A DNA stretch of 64,000 nt from NCBI GenBank assembly GCA_963816795.1, contig CAWFLT010000004.1, forward strand, positions 186,001-250,000, written 5' to 3'. The DNA is from CAWFLT01 sp963816795 (GTDB lineage Bacteria; Acidobacteriota; Vicinamibacteria; Vicinamibacterales; SCN-69-37). Positions 18,258-27,811 of the stretch are shown here, piece by piece. Position 1 is the stretch's first letter, and each line of letters begins with the position of its first letter. The translations under genes and the position numbers were made by a program. Below the pieces are notes generated by a model that had not been told where the DNA came from, made no database searches, and saw only the letters and a program-made list of their open reading frames with translations.

Positions 18258-19672
18258 TTGGCGCTGGGGCCTTTTGCCTTCGCCGTGCTCATGTCTTTTC
18301 GTCCAAAGAACGTCAGGTACCGTCCGTCGATCAGCCGCTTGACGTACAGCGCCGCCTCGCGCAGGTGATAGTCGCCCCACTGGCACGACTCGCCGCGCGG
18401 AATGCGGCTGCCCGCCGGCACCGCGTCCCATCCGTTGGGCCGATGGTAGATGGCGTGGAGCAGCAGTCCCTGATGATGGGCATCCTGCGAGAGGTACGGC
18501 CCCGCCGGATCGATGAGCGTCGCCAGCACGGCGAGCCCGGCGTGCGTGTAGCGCGCGCCACCGGCGCCGCGCGCGTCGAGCAGATGTCCGAGCCGGAGCA
18601 GGCCCTGCGCCGCGATCGCCGCGGCAGAGCTGTCGACCGGTTCGTGGTCGTTGAACGGATCGGAGGCGCGGCTGGACCAGTCGCCGAGCGCGGCAAGACC
18701 GGGCGCCCCGGTGTCCCAGTAGGGCACGCCGTCACGTGCCGCCGCGTGCTCGATGTAGAAGTCGCAGGTCGCGGTCGCGGCGTCGAGCATCCAGCGCTCG
18801 ATCTCCGCACGTCCGCCGAACGGCGCCAGCGCGTCGTCGGACTCCGTCGCGATGAACTCCAGCTCTTCGGCAAAGCCGAGCATCGCCCAGGCGAGCCCGC
18901 GCGTCCACGTGCTGAACGGCGAGTAGCCCTGCTGCGTGCTCGGGCCCCGGACGCTGCCGTTGGCCGCGTTGAACATGCACTCGTGCACGACCCGGCCGCG
19001 GACGTCGTAGTGATCGCGATCGCGGCCGTAGTAGATGCTGAAATCGGCCGTCGCGCGGGCGTGCTGGAGCAGCCGTTCGAGCAGGCTGATCTGCGCGTCC
19101 TGCTCGTCTGAGAGCCGGTGACCGAGCGCGTGGGCGAGCGCCAGCGACCGCAGCGAGCGCACCGTGTCCACGAACAGCGAGTGGGCGCCGTTGAACGAGT
19201 AGATGAATCCGCCTCCGGGAATGCGCGTCCACCGGCGCGCCTGGATGGCGCCGCTGACTTTCAGCGCCAGCTCATAGAAATGGACTTCCCAGGGCGCGGC
19301 GTCGAAGCGGCCTTCGAGGGCGAGCCGCCGCAGGTTCCCGTACGTGCTCACGTTGTTGAAACCATGGTCGTGCACGCCGACGTGGCTGACGTGCGGGGCC
19401 ATCCGTTCGAGCGTCCGGGAGCGTCCCAGCTCGAGCCACTCCCGTTCGCCGGTGGCGTCGAACTGCAGAATCGCCGATCCGAACTGAAAGCCCTGGGTCC
19501 ATTCCGTCCACCCGCGCGCGACGTATCTGCCGCCGATGGTGAAGACCGGGGCGCCGGCGCTGGCCGGCCATGCCGCCTCAATCGCCGCAATCTTCGAGGC
19601 GGAGAGGGCAAACAGACCGTCGATCTGGGGCGCGAGGTCCTGGGGACGTCGGGAGGCGTCGATGTGCATCAT
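17873..19672 (-). CDS. GH88 unsaturated glucuronyl hydrolase-like protein (read-through tail)
   Basis: Alpha/alpha-barrel hydrolase removing terminal unsaturated uronic acid after polysaccharide-lyase attack. Family blocks: WTEWTQGFQFG, VGVHDHGFNNVSTYG, GGFIYSFNGAHSLFVDTVRS, YSPFSTWTRGLAWAMLGFAE, DTGAPGLAALGDWSSRASDP and GESCQWGDYHLREAAL. The catalytic Asp pair should lie in the HDHGF and FVDTVRS regions. Homology ends near residue 460 (about 18293, LTFFGRKD). The frame then runs 140 more residues over the SDR gene, almost certainly because a stop is missed: one fewer A at 18300 gives GRKT then TGA. The gene is divergent from apbE. Confidence 0.84.
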   Translation of the reverse strand: MMHIDASRRPQDLAPQIDGLFALSASKIAAIEAAWPASAGAPVFTIGGRYVARGWTEWTQGFQFGSAILQFDATGEREWLELGRSRTLERMAPHVSHVGVHDHGFNNVSTYGNLRRLALEGRFDAAPWEVHFYELALKVSGAIQARRWTRIPGGGFIYSFNGAHSLFVDTVRSLRSLALAHALGHRLSDEQDAQISLLERLLQHARATADFSIYYGRDRDHYDVRGRVVHECMFNAANGSVRGPSTQQGYSPFSTWTRGLAWAMLGFAEELEFIATESDDALAPFGGRAEIERWMLDAATATCDFYIEHAAARDGVPYWDTGAPGLAALGDWSSRASDPFNDHEPVDSSAAAIAAQGLLRLGHLLDARGAGGARYTHAGLAVLATLIDPAGPYLSQDAHHQGLLLHAIYHRPNGWDAVPAGSRIPRGESCQWGDYHLREAALYVKRLIDGRYLTFFGRKDMSTAKAKGPSAKCLSSRSSPVAHAASAWASPRRSRPTAGISPCAGCGRPTTSLTSCRRYDTAAAARSIGVRTSASPPIAPRSSRASPTRSAASTRSSTTPAARRACAPICSTPPKRASRISCGPICRGRTFSRRPWRGS

Positions 19673-19695
19673 GGTCTGACTCCGGGTCTGACATC

Positions 19696-19770
19696 TTCAG
19701 TTAGGCGCGGGGGCCCCACCCCCCGCGCTCGGGCCGCGCCGCTTGGCGGCGCGGGTGTCAGCTTCCTCGG
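19696..19770. repeat. GC-rich palindromic intergenic repeat, copy C
   Basis: GCGCGGGGGCCCCACCCCCC followed by CGGGCCGCGCCGCTTGGCGG and CGCGGGTGTCAGCTT. Same subtype as copy B. It lies in the would-be 5' leader of the GH88 transcript. Confidence 0.68.
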
Positions 19771-19775
19771 CGGGC

Positions 19776-19791
19776 CGATCATATATGATCG
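19776..19791. promoter_or_regulatory. Perfect 16-bp palindrome, candidate GntR operator
   Basis: CGATCATATATGATCG is fully self-complementary and is the most AT-rich point of the divergent space between GH88 and apbE. It ends one base before the TTGACA at 19793. An FCD-type GntR gene lies in the rightward operon, and that family binds short palindromes of this size. Assignment is by position, not by a known consensus. Confidence 0.55.
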
Positions 19792-19792
19792 C

Positions 19793-19822
19793 TTGACATC
19801 CACCACGACCCGGCCGTAGGGT
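19793..19822 (+). promoter_or_regulatory. Candidate promoter of the apbE operon
   Basis: TTGACA (19793-19798), 18 bp, TAGGGT (19817-19822), immediately followed by GTG at 19823. The -35 is perfect and the -10 is weak; if used, the message would be leaderless or the true start lies further in. Confidence 0.35.
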
Positions 19823-20867
19823 GTGCTCATCTTGGTCTCAGCGACGGGCCGACCCCCGGCCACGCCTCTTCGGACGCCCAAGGAGCTTGGCCGGCGCGCG
19901 CTCTGGACGCGTCTGGTCGGCGGTCATCCCGCCGACGACCGCACGTGGATTCGCGTCTCGCGGTCGGCCATGGCCTGCCAGTTCGAGGTCATTCTGCCAG
20001 AGGCGGGCGCCGCGTGGCTCGGCGCGGCGCGCGACGTGCTGACCCGCCTCGACGAGATCGAGGCGCGCCTCAGCGTGTTCCGTGACACCAGCCAGATCTC
20101 GTTCCTGAATCAGAACGCCAACCGCTCCCCGGTGTCGTGCGATCCCGAGCTGATGCGGCTCCTGCTCGACTGCCAGGCTCTGTCGGCAGCGACCGATGGA
20201 GCGTTCGACATCACGTCGACTCCGCTGAGCCGGTGTTGGGGCTTCATGCGGCGCGAAGGCCGGCTTCCCTCAACCACGGAGCTCGAGACCGCGCTCGGGG
20301 CCGTCGGGATGGGCAAAGTGCAGTTCGAGCCCGAGCACGGCACGGTGCAGTTCCGCGCCTCCGATCTCGAGTTGAATCTCGGCGCCATCGGCAAGGGCCA
20401 CGCGCTCGACCTGCTCGGAGGCGGATCTCCGCGCCGCCGGCGTCGATCAGGCGCTCCTCTGCGCCGGGAAGAGCAGCCTGCTGGCGCTCGGCGGCGACTG
20501 GCCCGTCGATCTGCGATCGCCGCAAGTCGCCGATCATCCGCTGGCGCGGCTGGTGCTCCGCGACAGCGCACTCGCGACCAGTGGCGCCGGCGAGCAGTTC
20601 GTGATTATCGACGGCCGCCGGTATGGACACATCATCGATCCGCGCACCGGCTGGCCGGCCGTTGGGTTGCTCAGCGTCAGCGTCGTGACGCGCGAGGCCG
20701 CCCGCGCCGACGCTCTCGCGACCGCGTTTTTCGTCGGCGGACTCGACCTGGCCCGCAGGTACTGCGAGGCGCATGACGAGGTCCTCGCGGTGGTCACGCC
20801 CGATGACGAGCAGGGGCGGCCGCAGGTCTTCGGCAAATACCGCGGCGTCCGGCTGGAGATCGCGTGA
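19823..20867 (+). CDS. apbE: ApbE-type FAD:protein FMN transferase (frameshifted)
   Basis: Attaches FMN to Ser/Thr of target flavoproteins. Visible motifs: ACQFEVIL, RLDEIEARLSVFRDTSQISFLN, TDGAFDITSTPLSRCWGF, DLELNLGAIGKGHALDLL. After a break near 20425 come DQALLCAGKSSLLALGGDWPV, ALATSGAGEQFVIIDGRRYGHIIDPRTG and ARADALATAFFVGG (Mg-binding region). No lipobox is seen. It ends 20865-20867, overlapping the next start by 4 bp. No NqrC/RnfG-like target with an S(T)GAT site was noticed nearby. Confidence 0.87.
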
Positions 20868-21392
20868 ACCGTTCAGCGTCGCGCGTCGGGCCAGCGGCGC
20901 TCGTGCTGCTGCGCATGCTGATCGGCTGGCATTTCCTGTACGAGGGCTATTTCAAGCTGGTGCAGCCCGCCTGGAGCGCGGCCGGCGTGCCGTTGCCGTC
21001 CTGGTCGGCGGCAGGATTCCTGCGCGCCGCCACGGGCCCGTTCAGCGGATTCTTCCGGCACCTCGCCGAGCCGCCGTGGCTCTCGGCCGTCGACCTCGGC
21101 ATTCCGATCGCTCTCGCGGCGATCGGTCTGTGCCTGATGCTCGGGCTCTTCACGCAGACGGCGGCGACGGCGGCCTTCGTGATGTTGTTGACGTTCTATG
21201 TGGCCGCGATTCCGTGGTCCGGCGTGCCTGAGCCGCGCGCCGAGGGCGCGTACCTCATCGTCAACAAGACGCTGATTGAAGCGGCCGCCGTGCTGGTGCT
21301 GCTGACCTGGCAGGACCGGACTGGTCGCCGGGCTCGATCGCATTGTGTCCAGGCGCGCCCGGGTCGCTCGCTCGATGGAGGCCGCCGCATGA
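20864..21392 (+). CDS. DoxX-family membrane protein (frameshifted near C-terminus)
   Basis: GTG at 20864, overlapping the apbE stop. LVLLRMLIGWHFLYEGYFKLVQP is the DoxX/DoxD opening, followed by three more hydrophobic spans (AVDLGIPIALAAIGLCLMLG, TAAFVMLLTFYVAAIPW, TLIEAAAVLVLLTW). A break near 21322 is inferred, because the alternate frame ends at TGA 21390-21392, overlapping the next ATG by 4 bp like its neighbours. Without the break it would read in frame into the oxidoreductase, which I consider artificial. DoxX proteins often pair with redox enzymes. Confidence 0.78.
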
Positions 21393-22679
21393 ATCTCACT
21401 CCAGCGCAACGCGAACAGGGGCGTCGCAACTTTCTCAAGGCGCTGGCCGGGACGCCGGCGCTCGCGGCCCTCGCAGTGGCGAGTTACGCGCGGGGACCGG
21501 TCAAAGGCGGGCCCGTCCGCGTCGGGTTCATCGGGATCGGCGGCCAGGGACGCGCGCTGCTGGGGGTTGCGCAACCGCCGTTCGTCGAGGTCCGCGCGCT
21601 CTGCGACATCAATCCGGCGCAACTGAAGCAGGCCGACGCGATTCTGGCCGGCAACAAGCTGCCGCCTGCCAAGCATTACAGCGAGTGGAAGGAGATGCTC
21701 GCGCAGGAGGATCTCGAGGCCGTCATCATGGCGCCGCCGCTCTTCCTGCACGCCGATCTTGCGGTCGGCTGCCTGGATGCCGGCAAGCATGTGCTCTGCG
21801 AGAAGATGATGGCGTGGGACGCGGCGGGCTGCGAGCGCATGCGCGACGCGGCGCTCCGCAACAACCGCGTGCTGGAGATCGGGTACCAGCGTTTCTACAG
21901 TCCACTCTACGACGCCGCAAATACCGGCATCCTCAAGCGCGGACTGCTGGGAGACGTCTATCACGCGCGCCTGGCCTGGCATCGCAACGGCAACTGGCGT
22001 CGCCAGGGCCAGCCGCCGAGCGCCAACTACGATCCTTCGCGCTGGGGGTATCCTTCGTACGAACACCTCCTCAACTGGCGTCTGTACAACGAAGTACTCA
22101 CGCGGTCTCTTCGCCGAGCTCGGCAGCCACCAGGTGAGCATCGCCAGCTGGGTGTTTGGCGCCGCGCCCGAGGCGGTTTACGCGTCGGGCGGCGTCTACC
22201 GCTTCCAGGACGGGCGTGAGAGCGCCGACCACGTCTACGGAACCTTCGAATATTCCGGCGGCCGCACCGCGGTCTTTTCGTCGATCGAATCGAACGCGTT
22301 CGACAACTACTACGAGATGTTCCTCGGCACGAAAGGCACCCTGATCATGTCGGCCGAGCAGGAAGCCCTGCTGTTCGAGGAAGGGTCGGAAGGCGCTCGC
22401 ACGACCGTTGAGATCGCGACGACGGCCGCGGGCGCGCCGGTCGTCGAGTCGACCGAGACGCAGCCGGGCAACCGGCCCGCGGATCCCCGGGCGTCCGCGG
22501 CGGCGCCGGGCCAGCGCTTCGAACGCCGGACCTCAACGCGCCTCGAGATCGAACGCTTCGCCCAGGCGGTGCGCACGGGGGAGCCGCTCGCGTGCGGTCC
22601 CGATCGTGCGATGATTTCGGCGCGCGCCTGCATCCGCGCGACCGAGTCCATGGAACAACACGCGCGTCTCGCCCTATGA
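21389..22679 (+). CDS. Tat-exported Gfo/Idh/MocA oxidoreductase (frameshifted)
   Basis: Begins with a Tat signal (QGRRNFLKALAGTPALAALAVASY), then RVGFIGIGGQGRALL (Rossmann), CDINPAQ, and CEKMMAWD in place of the usual EKP. The C-terminal part is in another frame after about 22105: VSIASWVFGAAPEAVYASGG, TAVFSSIESNAFDNYYEMFLGTKGTL. It is distinct from the copy at 8865. It overlaps both the DoxX and GntR genes by 4 bp. An exported sugar oxidoreductase beside a DoxX protein and ApbE suggests a membrane-linked electron route, but this is inference. Confidence 0.84.
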
Positions 22680-23362
22680 AAGCCGCCGCCTCGCTCTCGT
22701 CGCACGTCACCAAGCACCAGTTCGTGTACGGGCTGCTGCGCGAGGCCATCATGCGGTGCGAGTTCGCGCCCGGCGACCGCCTCGTCATCGACGATCTCGC
22801 GCGTCGCTTCCAGGTCAGCATCATTCCCGTTCGCGAAGCGCTCCGGCTGCTGCAGTCGGAAGGGCTCGTGGTCAGCGTGCCCCACGTCGGCACCACCGTG
22901 GCGCCGATTTCACAGGCGTCGGTTCACGAGGTGTTCGCGATCCTGGAGGGCCTCGAGGTCGTCGCCACCCGCGCCGCCGCCGACCGGGCGGGAACGGCTG
23001 ACGTCGAGGCTATCAGCGCGCTCGTCGAGGCGATGGATCGAGCGATCGCCTTCGATCGGCCCGCGGAGTGGGCCGACCTCAATACGGAATTTCACCTGAC
23101 CATCGGCCGGATTGCGGGCATGCCGATGCTCGAAGACATGCTGCGGCGCGCGCTCGACAATTGGGATCGGCTGCGCCGCCACTATTTCCGCGGCGTGCTG
23201 TCGCGCCGCATCCCGCAAGCGCAGGCCGAGCATCACGAGATCCTCGCGCAGATTCGCGACCGTGATCTGGTCGCGCTCGAGCAGACGATTCGCGCGCACA
23301 ATCAGAGCGCGCGCGCCTCGTACTCCGCCTATCTCGCCTCGGTCGACGGAGCCCCTGAGTGA
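22676..23362 (+). CDS. GntR-family regulator, FCD (FadR-like) subfamily
   Basis: 228 residues from ATG 22676 (overlapping the previous stop). The N-terminal winged helix (VYGLLREAIMRCEFAPGDRL, LARRFQVSIIPVREALRLL, PHVGTTVAPI) spans residues 12-85. An all-helical FCD ligand domain follows at about 95-215, with metal-binding positions likely in NTEFHLTIGRIAG and EHHEILAQI. FCD regulators commonly sense sugar acids or carboxylates. The frame is intact. The 16-bp palindrome at 19776-19791 is its most likely operator. Confidence 0.9.
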   Translation: MKAAASLSSHVTKHQFVYGLLREAIMRCEFAPGDRLVIDDLARRFQVSIIPVREALRLLQSEGLVVSVPHVGTTVAPISQASVHEVFAILEGLEVVATRAAADRAGTADVEAISALVEAMDRAIAFDRPAEWADLNTEFHLTIGRIAGMPMLEDMLRRALDNWDRLRRHYFRGVLSRRIPQAQAEHHEILAQIRDRDLVALEQTIRAHNQSARASYSAYLASVDGAPE

Positions 23363-24791
23363 GTGACCGCTACCTCCGTGTCGCCGCCCTGAAAACGGCG
23401 GATGTCTTCGCGCGCCATCTGGCGTCGTCCGGCATCGACCTCGCGTTCGATCGTGAGCTGGCGCCCCCCGCGCAATCGCCGCTGGCCGCCCCGTTCACCT
23501 TCGGCGACGCGCGCATCGGCAACCGCTTCGCGATTCTGCCGATGGAAGGCTGGGATGGCACGACCGACGGCGCCCCGAGCGATCTCACCCGCCGGCGTTG
23601 GCGGAACTTCGGCCTGAGCGGCGCGAAACTCATCTGGGGCGGCGAAGCGGTTTCCGTGCGGCCGGAGGGCCGCGCCAATCCCCATCAGCTGATGCTGACG
23701 CCGTCCACGACGCGCGCGATCGGCGAGCTCCGCGACGAGCTCCTCGCCGCCCATACCGAGCGCTTCGGATCGGCCGATGACGTCTACGTCGGCTTGCAGT
23801 TGACGCATTCCGGCCGCTTCGCGAAATGGCACTCGCACACCCGGCCGGATCCGATCGTCGCCTACGCGCATCCCTGGCTCGACCGCCGTTTTCCGAACGG
23901 CGTGCAGTTCATTTCTGACGACGATCTCGATCGGCTCGTCGACGAGTTCGTGCGCGCCGCGCAGCAGGTCGCGGCGCTCGGCTTCCAGTTCGTCGACATC
24001 AAGCACTGCCACGGCTATCTCGGCCACGAGCTTCTCAGCGCGCGATCGCGGCCGGGCCGCTACGGCGGCTCGCTCGAGAACCGCACCCGGTTCCTCGCCA
24101 ACATCGTCGCCGGCATTCGCGCGACTGCGCCGGGGCTCGAGATCGGGGTGCGCCTGTCGGCGTTCGACACCGTGCCGTACCGCCCAGGACCCGTTCGCAC
24201 CGGCGTCCCTGAGACTCCGCCCGACGAGTACAGCTACGCGTTCGGCCCGCTGAACGACGAGGATCTCGACGCGACGCTCGCTGACGCGCGTGAGTTCGTC
24301 GAGGTGCTCAACCGCCTCGGCGTCCGCTGGCTGTGCGTCACCGGCGGCAGCCCGTACTACTGCCCGCACGTGCAGCGGCCGGCGCTGTTTCCGCCGAGCG
24401 ACGGCTACGAGCCGCCTGAAGATCCGCTCGTCGGCGTCGCGCGCCACATCAACATCACGGGCCGCCTCAAGGCCGCCGCACCGGCGCAGGTGATCGTCGG
24501 ATCCGGCTACAGCTACCTGCAGGAGTGGCTGCCGAACGTCGCGCAGGCCGTGATCGGCGCGGGCCGCGCGGACTTCGTCGGCCTCGGCCGCATGGTGCTC
24601 TCGTACCGGAGCTGCCGGCCGACGTGCTGGCCGGCAAACCGCTCCGCCGCAAGTCCATCTGTCGCACGTTCAGCGACTGCACTACCGGTCCCCGCAACGG
24701 GCTCGTGTCCGGGTGCTTTCCGCTCGATCCGTTCTACGTGGCGCATCCGCACGCCGAGCGCCTGAAAGAGCTCAAGGCGCCCACGCCGTAA
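23359..24791 (+). CDS. Old-Yellow-Enzyme-type NADH:flavin oxidoreductase (frameshifted near end)
   Basis: GTG at 23359 overlaps the GntR stop. FMN-binding TIM barrel: FTFGDARIGNRFAILPMEGWDG, GLQLTHSGRFAKWH, FVDIKHCHGYLGHELLS (the His-x-x-His pair) and RYGGSLENRTRFL, with VIGAGRADFVGLGRMVL at the phosphate site. The frame breaks near 24603 and continues LPADVLAGKPLRRKSICRTF ... SGCFPLDPFY. At about 475 residues it is the single-domain type without an FeS/FAD extension, although Cys residues cluster at the C-terminus. It is the last gene of the five-gene set. Confidence 0.84.
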
Positions 24792-24813
24792 CGACCGGCC
24801 GTAAGATAGCCGG

Positions 24814-25837
24814 ATGAGCCAGTCTCGGACGAGCATTCGCCAGAACCTCATGTCCCTGCAGTCGCACATTCTGCAGGAAGAGGCGCGGTATCCGGGCTCC
24901 ACTGGTGAGTTCACCTGGATCCTCTCCGCGATCTCGCTCGCGACCAAAGCGATCGCGCACAAGGTCCGGGTCGCCCGGCTCGAAGATGTGCTCGGGGACG
25001 AGGGCGGCGCCAACGTGCACGGCGAGACCCAACAGAAGCTCGACGTGATCGCCAACGAGTTGCTGATCACCTGTCTCGGCAGCCGGCCCAGCCTCGCCGT
25101 CGTCGCGTCGGAGGAAGACGAGGAGCCGACGATCCTCCGGCGCGCGACCGAAGGCGGCAAGTACTGCGTGATCTTCGATCCGCTCGATGGATCGTCGAAT
25201 CTCGACGTCTCGGTCAGCGTCGGGACGATCTTCTCGATCTTGAGAAACGACGCGAGCATCCCCGGCGCGAGCGAGACGCTCTGTCAGCCTGGATCGCAGC
25301 AGGTGGCGGCCGGGTACATCTTGTATGGCTCGTCCACGGTGTTCGTCCTCACCACTGGCAACGGCGTCGATCTCTTCGTCCTCGATCCGATGATCGGCTC
25401 CTTCGTGCTGGTCCAGAGCAAGATTCGCATCCCGCTGACGGGGAAGACGTATTCGGTGAATGAAGCGAACCGGCGGTCGTTTCCAGATGCGATCAACCGC
25501 TATCTCGACTGGGCGCACGCCAATGGCTATACGAGCCGCTACATCGGCTCGATGGTCGCCGACATCCATCGCACGCTGCTCAAGGGCGGCGTCTTCATGT
25601 ATCCGCCGACCAGGAAGAACCCCGAGGGCAAGCTCCGGCTGATGTACGAGGCCAATCCGATCGCGATGATCGTGGAGCAGGCTGGCGGCGCAGCGGTGGC
25701 AGTGACCGACGGACGGCAACACGCGGATCCTCGACATCCAGCCCACCGGCATCCACCAGCGCACCAGCGTCGTCACGGGATCGCGCGATGAGGTCGGTGC
25801 GGTGCTCCGCCACCAGCGGCGGCAGCCTCGAACATGA
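24814..25837 (+). CDS. fbp: Class I fructose-1,6-bisphosphatase (C-terminus frameshifted)
   Basis: Gluconeogenic enzyme hydrolysing fructose 1,6-bisphosphate to fructose 6-phosphate. The metal site FDPLDGSSNLD lies at about residues 119-129. Also seen are GETQQKLDVIAN, EEDEEP, RYIGSMVADIHRTLLKGGVFMYP and EANPIAMIVEQAGG. After about 25712 the frame shifts; the correct end reads GNTRILDIQPTGIHQRTSVV and TGSRDEV, with a stop at 25835-25837. That end overlaps the next ATG by 4 bp. Normal family length, about 340 residues. Confidence 0.93.
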
Positions 25838-27666
25838 CGCCATCCGCGCCGCGGCCTGGTCTCGCCGTCGCGGTCGTCGCGGCGGTCCTGCTGAGCGCGG
25901 CGTGGCCCGAGGCGCAGGGCGCGTTGTCGTGGACGTACGCCGCCAGCGACCACTTCGAGGTGTACACCACGAGCGGCGGCGGGCGCGCGCGCGAAGCGCT
26001 GGCCCATTACGAAGGCGTCCACGCGTTCTTCACCCGCCATTTGAAGCTGTCGCCTGGCCGGTTGCCGGTCGCGCGGCTGATTGTGTTCTCGAGCGAACAC
26101 GAGTTCGCTCCCTACCGGCCGAACGAATTTGCGACGGCGTTCTACCAGTCAGGGCCAAGCGGCGACGCCATCGTCATGCGATCGCTCGATCGCGACAGCA
26201 CGACGACAGTCGTGCACGAGTACGCGCACTTGATGTTTCGGCGATCGGGCGCGGCGTACCCGCTGTGGCTCAACGAAGGGCTCGCCGACTATTTCTCGAC
26301 CGTCTCGATCGACCGTGGGCGGGCGACGCTTGGCATCCCGCCGCTCGGCCGGCTGCGCGCGCTGGCTGGCGGGGCGGCGCTGCTCCCACTCCCTCGTCTG
26401 TTTGCGATCGATCGCTACGCGTCCGAGTACAACTCGCGCGAGCATGCGGGCCTCTTCTATTCACAGAGCTGGGCGCTGACGCACATGCTCCTGAGTGACG
26501 CGCGATATCGACCGAATTCCGATCGCTTCCTCGACCTGATGGCAAGCGGCGCGCCGAGCGGCCCGACGGTCGAAGCGACGTTTGGCCGTCCGCTGACGGC
26601 GATTCTCCGCGATCTCGAGGCGTACGTCCGGCGCGACCGGTTCTCGGGGTTTCGCGTCGCCTATCAGCCGCCAGAGATCCGGCCGATCTGGCCGACGCGT
26701 CCGGCGAGCGGCTTCGAAGGCGGGCTGGTCACCGCCAATCTGCTGGCGGATCGTCCAGACCGCGTGGAGGAAGCGCGCGCGGCGTTCGACGCGCTCGCGC
26801 GCGAGCGCCCGGACGACCTCGCGCTGGTCGAATCACGGGCGCATTTCGAGTTGGACCAGGCGGGGCTCGACGCTGCGGCGCCGCTGCTCGAACGCGCGGT
26901 CGCGCTCGGCACGCGCAGCGCCGATCTCTACCGAGCCTACGCCTCCGCCGTGGTGCGGTCCGATCCGGCACGAGCCGAATCGTTGCTCACGCAGGCGGTG
27001 GTCCTCGATCCCGGCGATGTCGAGACGCGCCTGGACCTGGCGACCATGCTTCTGGCCGACCGTCGATCCGCGGCTGCGCTCGACGCGATTCGGCCGGTGA
27101 CGCGTGTGCCCGACGAGAGCGCCTTCGTCTACTACCAGGTCGTCGCCAACGCCAGCGCGCATCTCGGCCGTCTCGACGACGCGCTCGCCGCCGCCGCGCG
27201 AGTCGTCGAGTTCGCGCGAGGGGACGACGAAGTGCGGCACGCCGCCGGGCTGCAGACGTCGCTGCGGGACTTCGCCGCGGCCCGCGCGGAGGTCGAACGC
27301 GCGCTCCAGGCGAATCCCGGCAGCGCGCCGGGCGCCGCGCCACCAGTGCCGTCGGCGATCGGCGCCTCCACACGCTCGCCCGCGAGCGGCCGCAACATCA
27401 TGCCGCCTCCGCTCGAGCTCGTGGCGCAGGGCCGCCTGACCAACGTCACCTGCGGGCAATCGCCAATTCTCGAGGTCACCACCGCAAAGGGCGTCGTGCG
27501 CCTCATCGTCGACGATCCGTTGCTGATCAAGGTGGAGGGCGCCGGCTCCGTCACGGTAGACCTCGCCTGCGGACGTCAGGACACGCCCGTTCGTGTCGGT
27601 TACGAACCGGCCGTTGACGACGCGAGGCGCACCGTTGGGAAGGTCAGACTGCTCGATTACCGATGA
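25834..27666 (+). CDS. Exported gluzincin peptidase (MA-like) with TPRs
   Basis: 610 residues. A signal peptide ends near AQG, then a domain beginning WTYAASDHFEVYTTSG, and the zinc site VVHEYAHLMF (HExxH) with NEGLADYFS supplying the third ligand, as in the MA-clan family next to DUF1570. TPR-like repeats occupy about 310-500. A short C-terminal beta domain has NVTCGQSPILEVTTAKGVVRL. It is probably a periplasmic protease or protease-like scaffold. The frame is intact and translationally coupled to fbp. Confidence 0.82.
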   Translation: MTPSAPRPGLAVAVVAAVLLSAAWPEAQGALSWTYAASDHFEVYTTSGGGRAREALAHYEGVHAFFTRHLKLSPGRLPVARLIVFSSEHEFAPYRPNEFATAFYQSGPSGDAIVMRSLDRDSTTTVVHEYAHLMFRRSGAAYPLWLNEGLADYFSTVSIDRGRATLGIPPLGRLRALAGGAALLPLPRLFAIDRYASEYNSREHAGLFYSQSWALTHMLLSDARYRPNSDRFLDLMASGAPSGPTVEATFGRPLTAILRDLEAYVRRDRFSGFRVAYQPPEIRPIWPTRPASGFEGGLVTANLLADRPDRVEEARAAFDALARERPDDLALVESRAHFELDQAGLDAAAPLLERAVALGTRSADLYRAYASAVVRSDPARAESLLTQAVVLDPGDVETRLDLATMLLADRRSAAALDAIRPVTRVPDESAFVYYQVVANASAHLGRLDDALAAAARVVEFARGDDEVRHAAGLQTSLRDFAAARAEVERALQANPGSAPGAAPPVPSAIGASTRSPASGRNIMPPPLELVAQGRLTNVTCGQSPILEVTTAKGVVRLIVDDPLLIKVEGAGSVTVDLACGRQDTPVRVGYEPAVDDARRTVGKVRLLDYR

Positions 27667-27811
27667 CCAGCGGTGCTGTCAATCGACAAACGGTAATCGG
27701 TAATCTGCAATGGCAGAGACATCGGCAATCGACAATCCCGATGGACAATGGCTAATCGGCAATCCCGATGGACAATTTGCCAATCGGGGAATCGATCGAA
27801 TAATCGCCGCG
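27667..27811. repeat. AT-richer degenerate tandem repeat
   Basis: A run of AATCGGTAATC/CAATCGACAATC-like words. The 17-mer CAATCCCGATGGACAAT occurs at 27733-27749 and 27760-27776, a period of 27 bases. It is much less GC-rich than its surroundings and lies between the convergent ends of the peptidase and toxin genes. Confidence 0.65.

Noticed and set aside
20864..22219. Apparent DoxX-Gfo/Idh fusion protein
   Set aside because: The in-frame join depends on an indel near 21322; the shifted frame gives a stop overlapping the Tat-bearing ATG, as at the neighbouring junctions.
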